Origin: Leisingera daeponensis
GTDB taxonomy: Bacteria; Pseudomonadota; Alphaproteobacteria; Rhodobacterales; Rhodobacteraceae
Assembly: GCF_019801465.1 (NCBI RefSeq)
Contig: NZ_JAHVJA010000005.1
Location: 1 to 64,000 of the forward strand
Direction: 5' to 3'
Length of the DNA stretch: 64,000 nucleotides
Position 1 is the first letter of the stretch, and each line of letters begins with the position of its first letter. Below are positions 9,050-18,640 of the stretch, one piece after another. The position numbers and the translations under genes are program-made. The notes under the pieces are model-generated. The model was not told the origin of the DNA, searched no databases, and saw nothing but the letters and a program-made list of their open reading frames with translations.

Positions 9050-10630
9050 TCAGTTGATCTTCGCGTACCAGAGCCGGGGTTTATTGTCGGCGGTGATCGG
9101 CAGATCGACGCCGTCGCGCACTGCCCAGGCCAGCGGCTGCTGGTGCAGCGGGATGATTGCCACGTCATCGCGGGCGATCTTCAGCGCCTCGCTCATCATC
9201 GCGGTGCGTTTGTCCGGGTCCAGCTCGACCGCCACCTTGGAGGTCAGCGCGTCGATGTCCGGGTTGGAATAGCGGCCCGGATTCCAGGCGCCCATCCGGT
9301 CGCTCGGCGTGTGCAGCAGCGATGACAGCACGCTGTAGCTGTCCAGCATCGGCAGCGTCGCCCAGCCCATCATGTAGATGTCCGACGATCCCGCCAGCAG
9401 CTTCTCGAAATGCTTAGATTTGGTCTGCGCCGTCAGCTTGGCCTTTACGCCGATCCGCGACCACATGGCGGTGATGGCCTGGCAGATCTCTTCATCATTA
9501 ACGTAGCGGTCGTTGGGGCAATCTAGGCCGACTTCGAAACCATCGGCATAGCCGGCCTCGGCCAGCAGCGCCTTTGCCGCGGACAGGTCAGCCGGCGGCA
9601 AGACATCCAGCGACTCGTCGTATCCCGGCACCGGCGGCGCCACCAGAAGAGCCGCATTGCGGGACATGTCGCGCATGATCTTCTTGCGGATCAGCTCCAT
9701 GTCAATGGCGCGCCACAGGGCTTCGCGCACGCGGCGTTCCTTCAGCGGGTTGCCGTCCGTCAGGTTGGAATTGTGCAGCGTGTCCTTCTGGTTCATGCCT
9801 AGCATGATGGTGCGCAGCGCCGGGGCAATGATCACCGATGCCCCATCCGAGCGGTCGATGCGATCGATATCCTGCAGCGGCGCGGGCGTGATGAAGTCCA
9901 GTTCGCCCGACAGGAGCGCAGCAATCCGTGTCGCGTCAGAGCTGATCGGGCTGAATTCGATCCGGGTCAGGTTATGCTGCGGCTCATCCCACCAGCCTTC
10001 ATGCACGGTCAGAACAGTACGGGCATCGGGCTGGCGGCTTTCCAGCTTGAACGGCCCGGTGCCGTTGGAATTGGCGACTGCATAGTTTTCCCGTCCGCTG
10101 CGCATGTCTGCCGGCAGCAGGGCGTCATGTTCCTCCATCCACTCCCGGTCAAGGATAAGCATGTTCGTCAGGTAGTTCAGCACGATTGGGTCGGGCCCCG
10201 CCAGCACCAGGTCCACGGTATGATCATCGACCTTCTCGACGGATTCCATGCCGGGAATGTTGCTTTTCACAGGCGAGCTATCATGCGCCGCGCGCTCCAG
10301 CGAGGCAACAACGTCATCAGCGGTAAAGGCATTGCCGTTATGGAACGTCACACCCTCGCGCAGGGTGAAACGGATGCGGGTCGGCTCGATGAATTCCCAG
10401 GACGTCGCAAGCGCAGGCTCGACCTCGAGGTCCTGATTGTAGCGCACCAGCCCTTCATAGACGTGATTGAGGAAACCGATGGTGTTGCTTTCGGTCATCG
10501 AGTGCGGATCCATCGCCGCGATGTCGGTCGAGTCTGCCATCCGCAGCGTGTTGGCGCCAGCGGCCCCGGCCAGGACTGCCGCAAGGGCACCTGCTGCCAG
10601 TCCGGCTTTGAGTCGCGATGTGAAAGTCAT
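9050..10630 (-). CDS. Periplasmic solute-binding protein, ABC family 5
   Basis: A 526-residue extracytoplasmic binding protein of the DppA/OppA family. It has a clear signal peptide (KAGLAAGALAAVLAGAAGA, cleavage near residue 25) and the family start TLRMADSTDIAAMDPHS. The region NHVYEGLVRYNQDLEVEPAL and the downstream TRIRFTLREGVTFHNGN are typical of this family. The ATG at 10630 has GGAGA 8 bases upstream and gives a proper signal peptide. As first gene of the minus-strand operon it should deliver the substrate to the DppBC-like permeases. The binding specificity cannot be read from sequence. Confidence 0.92.
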   Translation of the reverse strand: MTFTSRLKAGLAAGALAAVLAGAAGANTLRMADSTDIAAMDPHSMTESNTIGFLNHVYEGLVRYNQDLEVEPALATSWEFIEPTRIRFTLREGVTFHNGNAFTADDVVASLERAAHDSSPVKSNIPGMESVEKVDDHTVDLVLAGPDPIVLNYLTNMLILDREWMEEHDALLPADMRSGRENYAVANSNGTGPFKLESRQPDARTVLTVHEGWWDEPQHNLTRIEFSPISSDATRIAALLSGELDFITPAPLQDIDRIDRSDGASVIIAPALRTIMLGMNQKDTLHNSNLTDGNPLKERRVREALWRAIDMELIRKKIMRDMSRNAALLVAPPVPGYDESLDVLPPADLSAAKALLAEAGYADGFEVGLDCPNDRYVNDEEICQAITAMWSRIGVKAKLTAQTKSKHFEKLLAGSSDIYMMGWATLPMLDSYSVLSSLLHTPSDRMGAWNPGRYSNPDIDALTSKVAVELDPDKRTAMMSEALKIARDDVAIIPLHQQPLAWAVRDGVDLPITADNKPRLWYAKIN

Positions 10631-10689
10631 TTCTATCTCCGTGTTGTAGCTGGGTTTGCCTGCTTCTTCCGGCAGTGCTAACAATCATC

Positions 10690-10744
10690 GTATACAATAT
10701 TTGTCCGCATTCAAACATTTTCTTTCTAGACAAAATTGGTATAC
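10690..10744. promoter_or_regulatory. Divergent control region with two GTATAC operator-like sites
   Basis: Between the binding protein gene and the gntR-type gene lie two sites built on the palindrome GTATAC, at 10690-10695 and 10739-10744. In opposite orientations they share ATTG(G)TATACG. The spacing is 49 bp, and the DNA between is AT-rich. FadR/FCD-type GntR proteins commonly bind short palindromes of the TTGTATACAA kind (known for the family). That these are the operators of the adjacent regulator is inference. Confidence 0.55.
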
Positions 10745-10821
10745 GTTTCCGGTGGATGGTGCCCGGCCACTGCAGGTTTCTTCAGCCCGGCGCGCGGCAC
10801 CCGGTCAGAAAAGGTCAGGTC

Positions 10822-11550
10822 ATGAAAGCTCGTAACGGGACGGAACCGACGACTGGAACTACCGATTCGGGCAACCCGGCCCGGGTCGACAGCAGCACGA
10901 TCTACTCGCGCATTTTCGACGCCATCGTCGACCACAAGCTTCCGCCCGGAACACATCTGAAGGAAGATGAACTGTGCGACCTGTTCGGCGTTGGACGCAC
11001 GCGCGTGCGCTCCGCGCTGTCGCGCCTGGCCGCTGATCATGTCATTGAACTGGTCGCGAACCGCGGCGCATTTGTCGCCAGTCCGTCAGTCGAAGAGGCC
11101 CGCGAAGTCTTCCGTGCGCGGCGGGTTATCGAGGGACACCTGATCCGCCGTGCCGCAGAACGGCGGAATCCTCCGATGCAGCAAGCGCTTACTGAACACC
11201 TGCACGGAGAGCATACCGCCAGAGAGGCGGGCGACACGGCTCAGGTTATCCGCCGCTGCAGCCGCTACCACCAGCTGCTGGCAGACCAGGCAGACAGCCC
11301 CATAATGGCCGGTTTCATCCGGGAGCTTATTGCCCGCTCATCGCTGATCGTGGCGATCTATGAAAAATCAAAACCGGACAAATGCGAGATCGACGAGCAC
11401 CGCCTGCTGTCCGACCTCGTCCTGGCCGGCCGTGCCGATGAGGCAGCCGCGCTGATGGACCGGCACCTTCAGGGGATCGAAGACCGCCTAGATCTGAAGC
11501 GCGAAAGCGGAACAATTAACGCGCTGTCCCAAAGCCTCGGGTTCAATTGA
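10822..11550 (+). CDS. GntR-family transcriptional regulator, FCD domain
   Basis: A 242-residue regulator. The N-terminal winged helix (about residues 20-90) contains YSRIFDAIVDHKLPPGTHL and ELCDLFGVGRTRVRSALSRL, which are typical of GntR. An all-helical FCD ligand domain follows, with the metal-ligand type motif in RCSRYHQLL and later His in DEHRLLSDL and DRHLQGIED. It is divergent from the ABC/amidohydrolase operon and very likely controls it, probably as a repressor relieved by the substrate or an intermediate. The ATG at 10822 follows AAGGTCAGGTC. The longer frame from 10675 would translate through the AT-rich promoter and is rejected. Confidence 0.88.
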   Translation: MKARNGTEPTTGTTDSGNPARVDSSTIYSRIFDAIVDHKLPPGTHLKEDELCDLFGVGRTRVRSALSRLAADHVIELVANRGAFVASPSVEEAREVFRARRVIEGHLIRRAAERRNPPMQQALTEHLHGEHTAREAGDTAQVIRRCSRYHQLLADQADSPIMAGFIRELIARSSLIVAIYEKSKPDKCEIDEHRLLSDLVLAGRADEAAALMDRHLQGIEDRLDLKRESGTINALSQSLGFN

Positions 11551-11570
11551 AGCCCGGCCTTTGAAGCGCT

Positions 11571-11611
11571 CTGGCCGCAATCCGCCGGGAAAGCGGGACG
11601 GCCAGGCTTTT
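11571..11611 (+). terminator. Probable terminator after the gntR gene
   Basis: Arms CTGGCCG (11571-11577) and CGGCCAG (11599-11605) enclose a smaller CCGC/GCGG pairing and are followed by GCTTTTCC. It lies 20 bp after the regulator stop and before the convergent chemoreceptor gene. Confidence 0.5.
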
Positions 11612-11633
11612 CCCTGCCGAAAGCAGAGCGGCG

Positions 11634-14273
11634 TCAGGCCTGCAGCCGCCAGTTTTCCTCGCCGTCTATCTCCGCCTCTTCCACCGCCGTATTGGTGCGG
11701 AAAGCGCCAAGCGCACCAGCCATGGCCTGAGCCTCCTTAGACAGGCCGTGACTGGAGGACGTAACCTCCTCGAACAGCCCGGCATTGCGGGTGGTGGCGT
11801 CATCCAGGTTGGCCATCGCCGAATTGATCTCCTGCAGGCTGCCGGATTGCTCCGAAGACGCTTGCGAAATGGTCTGCATCAGGTCGGCTGCGCTGGCGAC
11901 GGATTCAGAGATTTCGCCGATGGCCGCACGGGTCTGCTCGACCAGATCCGCGCCCAGTTCTACGTTCTGGCCTGCCTCCGCCACCAAGGCGGCAATTTCG
12001 GTCGCCGCTTCCTTGGAACGGTGCGCCAGGGTGCGCACCTCGGAGGCCACCACCGCGAAGCCCTTGCCGACAGTGCCTGCGCGGGCGGCTTCGACCCCAG
12101 CATTCAGCGCCAGCAGGTTGGTCTGCTGGGCAATCGCCTCGATCATGCCGATGATGCGGGAGATCTTATCGGAACTTTCCTTGATCGCCTCCATGGCGCC
12201 ATAGGTCCGCTTAACCACTTCGATGCTGTCGGCGGCATTGCGGCGGGCCGCTTCGACTGAGGCAGCGGCCTCACCCGAGGCCTGGGCAGTTCCGGTGATC
12301 GAAACCGAGAGCTGGTTCACCGCGGCCGCAGTGCCCGCCAGGGTCTGCGCAGTGCGTTCAGAACGCTCCGACAAGTCATGGGAGGCGGCGGAAATTTCGG
12401 TGCTGACCCCGGCAATGGACTGGCCGTTGGCGCTGAGGCTGCGGACAGAGGCCTCGAGCTTTTCCAGCGCGGCGTTGAAATCGTCGCGCAGCTTGGCATA
12501 GCCCTCGCCCATATCTTCGTGAATGCGGATGGTCAGGTCGCCCTGGGACAGCCGCTCCAGCCCGTTGCCGATGGCGGTCACCGCAGCGGTCTGTTCGGCC
12601 AGCCGGGCATTGCGCTCCTGTGCGGTGGCGGCTTCGGCCTCCGCCTTTTCGACCAGCCCATCGCGGAACACAGACAAGGCATTGGCAATGCGGCGGATTT
12701 CTTCGCTGGAACGGTCATAGCCGGTGACCGGCTGCAGGTCGCCCGCAGCCAGGCGTTCGGTGGTGCCGCTGATGCTGGCCAGCGGCCGCAGGATGAGCAC
12801 CCGGGTCAGGATCAGGGCCATCACGAACACCCCGGCGGAAACCGCCGCCAGGAGCTGCAGCTGCCGCTGGGCCGCAGTCACATCGGCGGCCAGCCCGTCG
12901 GCAATCGAGGCGATTTCCAGCTGGCTGTCATTACCAAGGCCAGTTGCGCGGCGGGCAAATTGCAGCACGGCCTCCACCGTCGCCTCGGAGGCGGCGGCCG
13001 CTTCGGCGGCGGCCTCCAGCGCCGCGACCTTGAACACCGGCAGTCCCTGAACAGGGTCAGCGAGGGCAATCATGCCCTCCAGTTCCTGCGCAAAGACGCC
13101 TTCGCCAAAGCCGGTATAGCCCTGCAGCGCCGCCGCGGCTTCCTGCAGCGGAACGGCGGCAGCATTGGCAGCCTCGATGCTATGGGCCGCAGCCATGTCC
13201 AGTGCGGCAACCTGGAAGGCGCTGGTCCAGCCGTTGATTTCCAGCAGGCGCAGCAGCACGCCGACCTGATTGTCAAGCAGCCCCTGAATGGCGGTGCGGT
13301 TGTCGGCGCTGGCCTGGGTTGCAGCCACCGACAGGGTGAACACCATTCGCTCCATCGCCTGTGTCAGCGGACGCACGCTGGCATTGCGAGCGCTCAGAAC
13401 CTCTTTGCGGCTCTCCTTCAGCTCCTGACGGCTGGCTGTCAGAGTATAGCGGAACAGCTCAACACCTTCATGCACCTTCTTAGCGCGGAACGCATCCAGC
13501 CCAAGCTCTTCAAGTCGGCCCATAACAGGTTCCAGCCGTTTCAGGGCATCAGATGCCATTTTCTTCAGCGCCCGTTTAGTGGGCACATCGCGCACGTGGC
13601 CAAGCGCCAGCGCGGCACCCGACAGGATGCTGATGTCGGCGCGGGCCTCCAGCAGAATCTGCAGGCTGCCGAACTGCTGTTCGACAAGGTTGTTCAAGAC
13701 CTCATCCACCTGGATGATGGTTTCTTCGCCGCCGTCCATCAGACTGTCGCGCGCCTCGGCCGCCACCTTCACAAGCTTTTCCTGCACCCTTTGGCTCAGG
13801 GTCTGCAGGTCGGCAGTCTGCGTGTCGATCCAGGCCTGATTGCGGAATGCCGCCTGACGCGCAGCCAGCAGGTTGTTGAGCCGCTCCGAGGCGGCAGCGG
13901 ACTCCGGCGCGAATTGCTGCTGTTCCGCGGCGGGCAGTTCCGACACGCTCCCTTCGAGCGTCGCAACTGCGGCAGCCGCCGCCGCCTCCGCCAGGGCAAG
14001 TTCCTCCACCGAGCCGGCCTGCAGTACGCCGATCATTGCGTTCTTGGCCTGCCCGGCAGCGTTGACCATTCGGGTGCTGAGTTCGAGCTGCGGAACCTTC
14101 TCACCAGTCAGCACCTCCATTTGACGGCCGGTCTGGGCAAAGACCAGAGTGACGAGTATGCCGCCAGCCGCCGCTGTCGCCCCCATCGCCATCAGGATCA
14201 GCGTAATCTTGGCGCCGATGCTGGAAAACAGGCGGAGCCTGCGTTTCGCCGGGTTGTCTTTCTTCGAACTCAT
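11634..14273 (-). CDS. Methyl-accepting chemotaxis protein with tandem HAMP
   Basis: A chemoreceptor of about 879 residues. A first membrane helix ([21 protein letters not shown], residues about 20-45) is followed by a very long alpha-helical, Ala/Glu/Gln-rich periplasmic region of roughly 400 residues. A second helix near residue 470 and a HAMP domain ([20 protein letters not shown]) come next. A second HAMP-like segment ([14 protein letters not shown]) precedes the signalling domain, whose tip reads [20 protein letters not shown] with VEAARAG. The C-terminus lacks the xWxxF docking pentapeptide seen in the second receptor of this window. The ATG at 14273 follows a modest GGTGATGG site; an ATG at 14300 is also possible. 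The ligand is unknown. No cheA, cheW or cheY lies nearby, so it must signal to components encoded elsewhere. Confidence 0.88.
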   Translation of the reverse strand: MSSKKDNPAKRRLRLFSSIGAKITLILMAMGATAAAGGILVTLVFAQTGRQMEVLTGEKVPQLELSTRMVNAAGQAKNAMIGVLQAGSVEELALAEAAAAAAVATLEGSVSELPAAEQQQFAPESAAASERLNNLLAARQAAFRNQAWIDTQTADLQTLSQRVQEKLVKVAAEARDSLMDGGEETIIQVDEVLNNLVEQQFGSLQILLEARADISILSGAALALGHVRDVPTKRALKKMASDALKRLEPVMGRLEELGLDAFRAKKVHEGVELFRYTLTASRQELKESRKEVLSARNASVRPLTQAMERMVFTLSVAATQASADNRTAIQGLLDNQVGVLLRLLEINGWTSAFQVAALDMAAAHSIEAANAAAVPLQEAAAALQGYTGFGEGVFAQELEGMIALADPVQGLPVFKVAALEAAAEAAAASEATVEAVLQFARRATGLGNDSQLEIASIADGLAADVTAAQRQLQLLAAVSAGVFVMALILTRVLILRPLASISGTTERLAAGDLQPVTGYDRSSEEIRRIANALSVFRDGLVEKAEAEAATAQERNARLAEQTAAVTAIGNGLERLSQGDLTIRIHEDMGEGYAKLRDDFNAALEKLEASVRSLSANGQSIAGVSTEISAASHDLSERSERTAQTLAGTAAAVNQLSVSITGTAQASGEAAASVEAARRNAADSIEVVKRTYGAMEAIKESSDKISRIIGMIEAIAQQTNLLALNAGVEAARAGTVGKGFAVVASEVRTLAHRSKEAATEIAALVAEAGQNVELGADLVEQTRAAIGEISESVASAADLMQTISQASSEQSGSLQEINSAMANLDDATTRNAGLFEEVTSSSHGLSKEAQAMAGALGAFRTNTAVEEAEIDGEENWRLQA

Positions 14274-14520
14274 TCCATCACCCAAGTCTTCTGCCCGCAT
14301 GCCGCGTCCGGGGTGACCGCCGCCGGAGGAAGCCATGGCATTCCAAGTGGCGCAGGCCCGCGGTGCGCTACGGCCTGCTTCTCCCCTACAGAAGGGACGC
14401 AAGTCGTAAAGAAAGGGTGAGAATGAGGCGGATTATCCCGCGCATTTTAACGGTCCGCTTGCGCAGGCCGCCGCACTCCCTGCAGCCGCCGACGCAGATT
14501 TCGTCAATCCGGCGCGCGGG

Positions 14521-16179
14521 TTACTCCGGCACGCCCGCCTGCCGCAGCGCGCTGGCCCATTCCCGGCCTGCCGGGCTCATCGCAGCCGGATTGTCGCGCT
14601 GGAATTGCGACAGGCAGAACTCGGGCGCGGCCTCCAGCAGCTTTTGAACGGTGCTGCGGGCCTCCGCGTCCTGGCCCGACATCTGCAGCGCAATCGCTTT
14701 GGACCGCAGCGGCACCGGGAAGGACCGCTTGGCCTCAAGAGAGCGGTCCGCCAGTTCAATGGCCCGCCCGTAGTTGCGGGCGGACAGGTTCGCGAGGGCC
14801 GAAAGCGCATCGAAGTAATAACACTGCGGCCCAAGCGGCGTCAGCCGCCGGGCGGCATCGGTCATCTGCACTGCCTCGTCCGGCATGTCCTGATAAGCCA
14901 GCGTCGCTCCCTTCAGCAGCAGGGCCAGCGCCTCGTTCGGATTGTCGCGCAGCGCCAGATCGTAGGCGTCCAGCGCCTGGTCAAAGCGGAAGGTCAAATG
15001 GCTGGAGATGAGCCCCTTGAGCGTATGAGCAAGGGAAAAGCCGGGCGCGGCCTCAATTGCGGCTTCCGCCATCTGGCTGGCCTTGCGGCAGTCATCCTCG
15101 CGGTTCCGGGACAGTCCGCGTTCGACCCGCATCACATGCCAGAATCCCGTCCAGGTCAGCGGCAGCGCATGGCCGCGCTCGCGCTCCAGAAGATGGGTCA
15201 GGATGCTGTAAGCCTGCTGGAACTTCTGCACCTCCATTTCCTGCATCAGGGAGATCGCCGCCATCAGGAGGGTGTGGCTCTCCAAGTTGCGCAGCGGCTG
15301 GAAATCCGCCAGCCGGACAGCCTCTCCCGCGGCTGTCTGGCCGATCTGCAAGGTGGCATTGCGCAGAACCTTGCTACGGCCTTCCATCAGATTGTCCAGG
15401 GCTCCCTCGAAGCAGCGGGACCAGATCACTTTCTCGCGGACTGCATCATGCAGGTCAATTTCGGCATGGAACCGGCCGCCGCCGCTGCTAACGGTCCCTG
15501 ACACCAGATAGTCCGCGCCCGCCACCGAGGAGACTTCCGCCGGGCGCACGGTTTCCGGGTTAAACTGGCGGGACGCGAGAAAGGAGGTGACGGAAAACGC
15601 CCAGCTGCGCGACAGGTAGCGAGACAGCTCCTCTGACATGAGCGACCCCAGCGGTGCGGTTGCTTCCCCCGGAGCGCGGTGCGCGAACGGCAGCACCGCG
15701 ATAGAGGGCAGCAGCCCGTCCAGGATCACCCGCCCCGGCGATGTGCCGCCTAACGGTGCCTGGGCTGCGGGCCTGCGGGAGAACTCCGCCCGGGCTTCCG
15801 CCAGCCAGGCGTTGAACACCGCCTCATGCGGCAGTTCAAAGCCCTCCATGAATTCGGCATTTCCGGTACAGCTGTCCAGCTCCGCGCGGGTCAGGTCCAG
15901 AATGACGCGTTCGCGGTTGGCGTAGAGCAGCTTGGCCGCTTCCGGCCCCAAGTGCCGCCGCAAGGTCGACAGCGCGGTACGCAGGCTGGCCTTGGCCTGT
16001 TCCGGCTGAGCCAGACACCACAACGTCTTTTCCAGAAAAGCCCGTGTCCGGATCCCGCCTTCGGCCGTCGACAGCAGAGCGACCAGCGCCTGGTGCTTGG
16101 CGCCGAGCTGCACCCCCGTACCGTTCGCATGAAAGACGCCAAAAGCACCGAACCGTCGAATCTTCAGAAGGACAGTCAT
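14521..16179 (-). CDS. SARP/BTAD-like winged-helix regulator with C-terminal TPR region
   Basis: A 552-residue cytoplasmic protein. The N-terminal about 95 residues form an OmpR/SARP-type winged helix (KIRRFGAFGV, ALVALLSTAEGGIRTRAFLEKTLW, SLRTALSTLRRHLG). A middle segment (SIAVLPFAHRAPGEATAP, LSRYLSRSWAFSVTSF) resembles the adenylate-cyclase/CadC-type module. The last about 250 residues are helical TPR-like repeats (ALDAYDLALRDNPNEALALLLKG). Such proteins act as DNA-binding regulators driven by protein or ligand binding to the TPR part. The ATG at 16179 has GAGGTGGCGG upstream. It is monocistronic with no obvious target beside it except the long AT-rich region upstream. Function is unassigned. 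Confidence 0.72.
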   Translation of the reverse strand: MTVLLKIRRFGAFGVFHANGTGVQLGAKHQALVALLSTAEGGIRTRAFLEKTLWCLAQPEQAKASLRTALSTLRRHLGPEAAKLLYANRERVILDLTRAELDSCTGNAEFMEGFELPHEAVFNAWLAEARAEFSRRPAAQAPLGGTSPGRVILDGLLPSIAVLPFAHRAPGEATAPLGSLMSEELSRYLSRSWAFSVTSFLASRQFNPETVRPAEVSSVAGADYLVSGTVSSGGGRFHAEIDLHDAVREKVIWSRCFEGALDNLMEGRSKVLRNATLQIGQTAAGEAVRLADFQPLRNLESHTLLMAAISLMQEMEVQKFQQAYSILTHLLERERGHALPLTWTGFWHVMRVERGLSRNREDDCRKASQMAEAAIEAAPGFSLAHTLKGLISSHLTFRFDQALDAYDLALRDNPNEALALLLKGATLAYQDMPDEAVQMTDAARRLTPLGPQCYYFDALSALANLSARNYGRAIELADRSLEAKRSFPVPLRSKAIALQMSGQDAEARSTVQKLLEAAPEFCLSQFQRDNPAAMSPAGREWASALRQAGVPE

Positions 16180-16497
16180 CCGCCACCTCACTCAACCCAT
16201 GATACATTCAAAATTAAAGCACCGTTATTATGCACACCTTTAGGTTGTTTTGCAATCACAGATTGCATCCAGTTGAATTTGCACCAAATCCGGCACTTGG
16301 AAAAGTCTTTCGATAGGGGCAACATTGTTTAAAGATAAATGGTTAGCCTGAAGCTGGTGCGAAAGATGAAATTTTCGTCCAATTCGCCACTTCTTTTCCC
16401 GGCAGTCTCCCGCGCTACCTCTAAAACACGCAAAGCGAGAATTTCGCCATCAGGTGCGCCGGTGGCACCATCCGCGGCTGCCAGCGTATTGACCCGG
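16180..16497. other. AT-rich intergenic region, 318 bp
   Basis: This holds the promoter of the SARP/TPR gene and the downstream side of pcaQ. The first about 180 bases are markedly AT-rich compared with the flanking genes. I see no convincing small gene, terminator with T-run or RNA. Confidence 0.4.
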
Positions 16498-17424
16498 CTA
16501 TGCCAGCCCCTGCCCTGCACATGTGCTTCGCAGTGCTTCGCAGAACCGTGCTGCGGCCGGTGACAGCCGATGTTCCAAGCGGGCACAGAAACCCACGGGG
16601 CCAAGGGTGCTGGCAGTGTTCATGGGCAGAACCGACATCGTGCCCGCAGCGAGATCCGGCCGCACCACGCCATGGCTGATGACCCAGATGGCCTGATGCG
16701 CCAGCACAAAACGCCGCCCGAAGCTGGAAGACACGGTCTCCACGGGATAGCGCGGCAGCGCCAGTCCCTGCTCCAGAAACATTCGCTCCACCAACGGCCG
16801 GATGACCGATCCATCCGAAGGCATCAGCACCGGGTAGTCCTCGAAGGCTGCAGGCGGGAGGTGGCTGGCCCCGGCCAGCGGATGCCCGCGGGCGGCAACA
16901 GCAACGACACGTTCACGGTAAAGCGGGTCAAACCCGATCCCCGCCATGGTTTCCGGCGCAGGCATCCGGCCTACCACCACATCCAGCCTGCCCCGGCGCA
17001 GCTGGTCGATCAGGTACTGGTTGTCGCCGGACATGACCATGAACCGGCCGGGCGCGCCGCTGCGCCTCAGCTGCGCCAGCGTGTCCGGCACCAGATCGGC
17101 AGCCACCGTGGGCAAGGCTCCGATGGCAACCTGCGGCCCCTCGGCCTCATCCATGCCGCGCAGCAGCGCCACCCCGTCCCGGGCCAGCGCCAGGCTGCGG
17201 CCGGCATGGTCGCGGAACAGCTCCCCATAGCTGCTGAGCCGGATGCCGCGGCCGTGTTTTTCAACCAGCGGCTTGCCGCAGACCTGCTCCAGCTCGCGCA
17301 GGGCCCGGGTGACCGCTGGCTGCGTCATGCCCAGCGCCTCTGCGGCCTGGGTGACGCTCATCTTGCGGGCCACTTCAACGAAAACCTCAAGATGACGCAG
17401 TTTCAAAACTGACGAAAGACGCAT
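16498..17424 (-). CDS. pcaQ: LysR-family regulator of protocatechuate genes, PcaQ
   Basis: A 308-residue LysR regulator. The helix-turn-helix lies near residues 18-40 (MSVTQAAEALGMTQPAVTRAL), followed by the effector-binding domain with APGRFMVMSGDNQYLIDQLRRGRLD. The N-terminal reading LKLRHLEVFVEVARKMSVTQAAE matches the PcaQ/GbpR type. It is divergent from pcaC-pcaH-pcaG, the position known for PcaQ in alphaproteobacteria, where it activates the pca genes. The ATG at 17424 is chosen because the frame before it is AT-rich promoter. The effector would be a ring-cleavage intermediate by analogy with characterised PcaQ. Confidence 0.85.
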   Translation of the reverse strand: MRLSSVLKLRHLEVFVEVARKMSVTQAAEALGMTQPAVTRALRELEQVCGKPLVEKHGRGIRLSSYGELFRDHAGRSLALARDGVALLRGMDEAEGPQVAIGALPTVAADLVPDTLAQLRRSGAPGRFMVMSGDNQYLIDQLRRGRLDVVVGRMPAPETMAGIGFDPLYRERVVAVAARGHPLAGASHLPPAAFEDYPVLMPSDGSVIRPLVERMFLEQGLALPRYPVETVSSSFGRRFVLAHQAIWVISHGVVRPDLAAGTMSVLPMNTASTLGPVGFCARLEHRLSPAAARFCEALRSTCAGQGLA

Positions 17425-17510
17425 ATCGGTTCGGTTATTATTAAATGCCTGTTTCAAGATTATACAGACCACTTGCGGTATGCGATACTCCCCTGAAGAG
17501 GGAGGCCGGA
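17425..17510. promoter_or_regulatory. Divergent pcaQ/pcaC control region
   Basis: An 86-bp AT-rich spacer between divergent pcaQ and pcaC. Next to the pcaQ start the minus strand contains ATAACCGAACCGAT, resembling one half of the published PcaQ site (ATAACC-N4-GGTTAA), but the second half is poor. A GGAGG ribosome-binding site for pcaC lies at the right end. Confidence 0.4.
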
Positions 17511-17906
17511 ATGACGCAAGACCGATACGACCGCGGCATGCAGGTGCGGCGCATGGTGCTGGGCGATGCCCATGTCGACCGGGCGGAGGCCGCCAAGACC
17601 CCGCTGGACCAGCCGTTTCAGGAGCTGATTACCGAAGGCGCCTGGGGCACGGTCTGGGCATCGGACCGGATCAGCCTGCGGGAACGCTCGATGCTGACGC
17701 TGGCGCTGCTGGCGGCAACCGGCAATTTTGACGAGATCCCGATGCACATCCGCGCCACTGCCCGCACCGGCGCCAGCCAAGAGGATGTGCTGGAAGCCTT
17801 CCAGCATGTGGCGATCTATGCCGGGATGCCGCGGGCCAACCGCGCTCTGAAACTGGCCAAACAAACCTTTGCCGAAATGGAAAGCGAGGAAGGGGAAACC
17901 CCATGA
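17511..17906 (+). CDS. pcaC: 4-carboxymuconolactone decarboxylase
   Basis: A 131-residue protein of the carboxymuconolactone decarboxylase family. It decarboxylates gamma-carboxymuconolactone to beta-ketoadipate enol-lactone in protocatechuate breakdown. Family features are the start [17 protein letters not shown], the segment [23 protein letters not shown], and [21 protein letters not shown] with [12 protein letters not shown]. The ATG has a strong GGAGG 8 bases upstream. The stop overlaps the pcaH start by 4 bp (ATGA). First gene of the pca operon here. Confidence 0.93.
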   Translation: MTQDRYDRGMQVRRMVLGDAHVDRAEAAKTPLDQPFQELITEGAWGTVWASDRISLRERSMLTLALLAATGNFDEIPMHIRATARTGASQEDVLEAFQHVAIYAGMPRANRALKLAKQTFAEMESEEGETP

Positions 17907-18640
17907 CCAAGCCACCGCAGCCAGGGGAGTTCTATCAGAGGGACCGGCGCTGGCATCCGCCCGCACTGTCGCGGGACTACAAGACCTCGGTCACACGCGC
18001 GCCGCAGTTTCCGCTGATCAGCCTGGAAAACACCGCCAGCGAGATGACCGGCCCTGTGTTTGGCCGCAACGACATTGCTCCGGCCGACAATGACCTGCTG
18101 ACGAACTACGCTCAGCCTGGCGAAAGTCCGGTAGGAGAGCGCATCATCGTGCATGGCAAGGTGCTGGACGAAAACGCCCGCCCCGTGCCTAACACGCTGG
18201 TGGAGATCTGGCAGGCCAATGCCTCCGGCCGCTACCGGCACAAGAAAGACAGCTACCGCGGCGCGCTGGACCCGAATTTCGGCGGCTGCGGGCGTACCCT
18301 GACGGACGGGAACGGCTGCTACCGCTTCCGCACCGTGAAGCCCGGCGCCTACCCCTGGCGCAACGGGGTGAACGACTGGCGGCCTGCCCATATCCATGTC
18401 TCGGTGTTCGGCACCGGCTTTGCCCAGCGCCTGATCACCCAGCTGTATTTTGAGGGCGACCCGCTGATTGCGCGCTGCCCGATCGTGAACACCATCCCGG
18501 ACCCGGAGGCGGTGCAGATGCTGATTGCGCGGCTCGACATGAACGCCACAATCCCGCTGGACACTATCGCTTACCGCTTTGACATCGTATTACGCGGGCG
18601 GCGGTCCACCCTGTTTGAGAACCGGCTGGAGGGGAACTGA
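17903..18640 (+). CDS. pcaH: Protocatechuate 3,4-dioxygenase, beta subunit
   Basis: A 245-residue catalytic subunit. With PcaG it opens the protocatechuate ring between the two hydroxyls (intradiol cleavage) to 3-carboxy-cis,cis-muconate. The non-heme iron ligands are visible: Tyr in GRYRHKK, Tyr in GAYPWRNG, and the two His in [11 protein letters not shown]. The second half shows the family's [11 protein letters not shown] segment. It is translationally coupled on both sides (ATGA with pcaC, TGATG with pcaG). Confidence 0.95.
   Translation: MTKPPQPGEFYQRDRRWHPPALSRDYKTSVTRAPQFPLISLENTASEMTGPVFGRNDIAPADNDLLTNYAQPGESPVGERIIVHGKVLDENARPVPNTLVEIWQANASGRYRHKKDSYRGALDPNFGGCGRTLTDGNGCYRFRTVKPGAYPWRNGVNDWRPAHIHVSVFGTGFAQRLITQLYFEGDPLIARCPIVNTIPDPEAVQMLIARLDMNATIPLDTIAYRFDIVLRGRRSTLFENRLEGN

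Noticed and set aside
10675-10821. Upstream extension of the GntR gene
   Set aside because: The segment is the AT-rich divergent promoter with two operator-like sites. Translation from 10822 gives the normal family length.
12378-14420. A 680-codon plus-strand frame over the first chemoreceptor
   Set aside because: The receptor frame carries HAMP and signalling-domain motifs; the opposite frame shows none and is compositionally odd.
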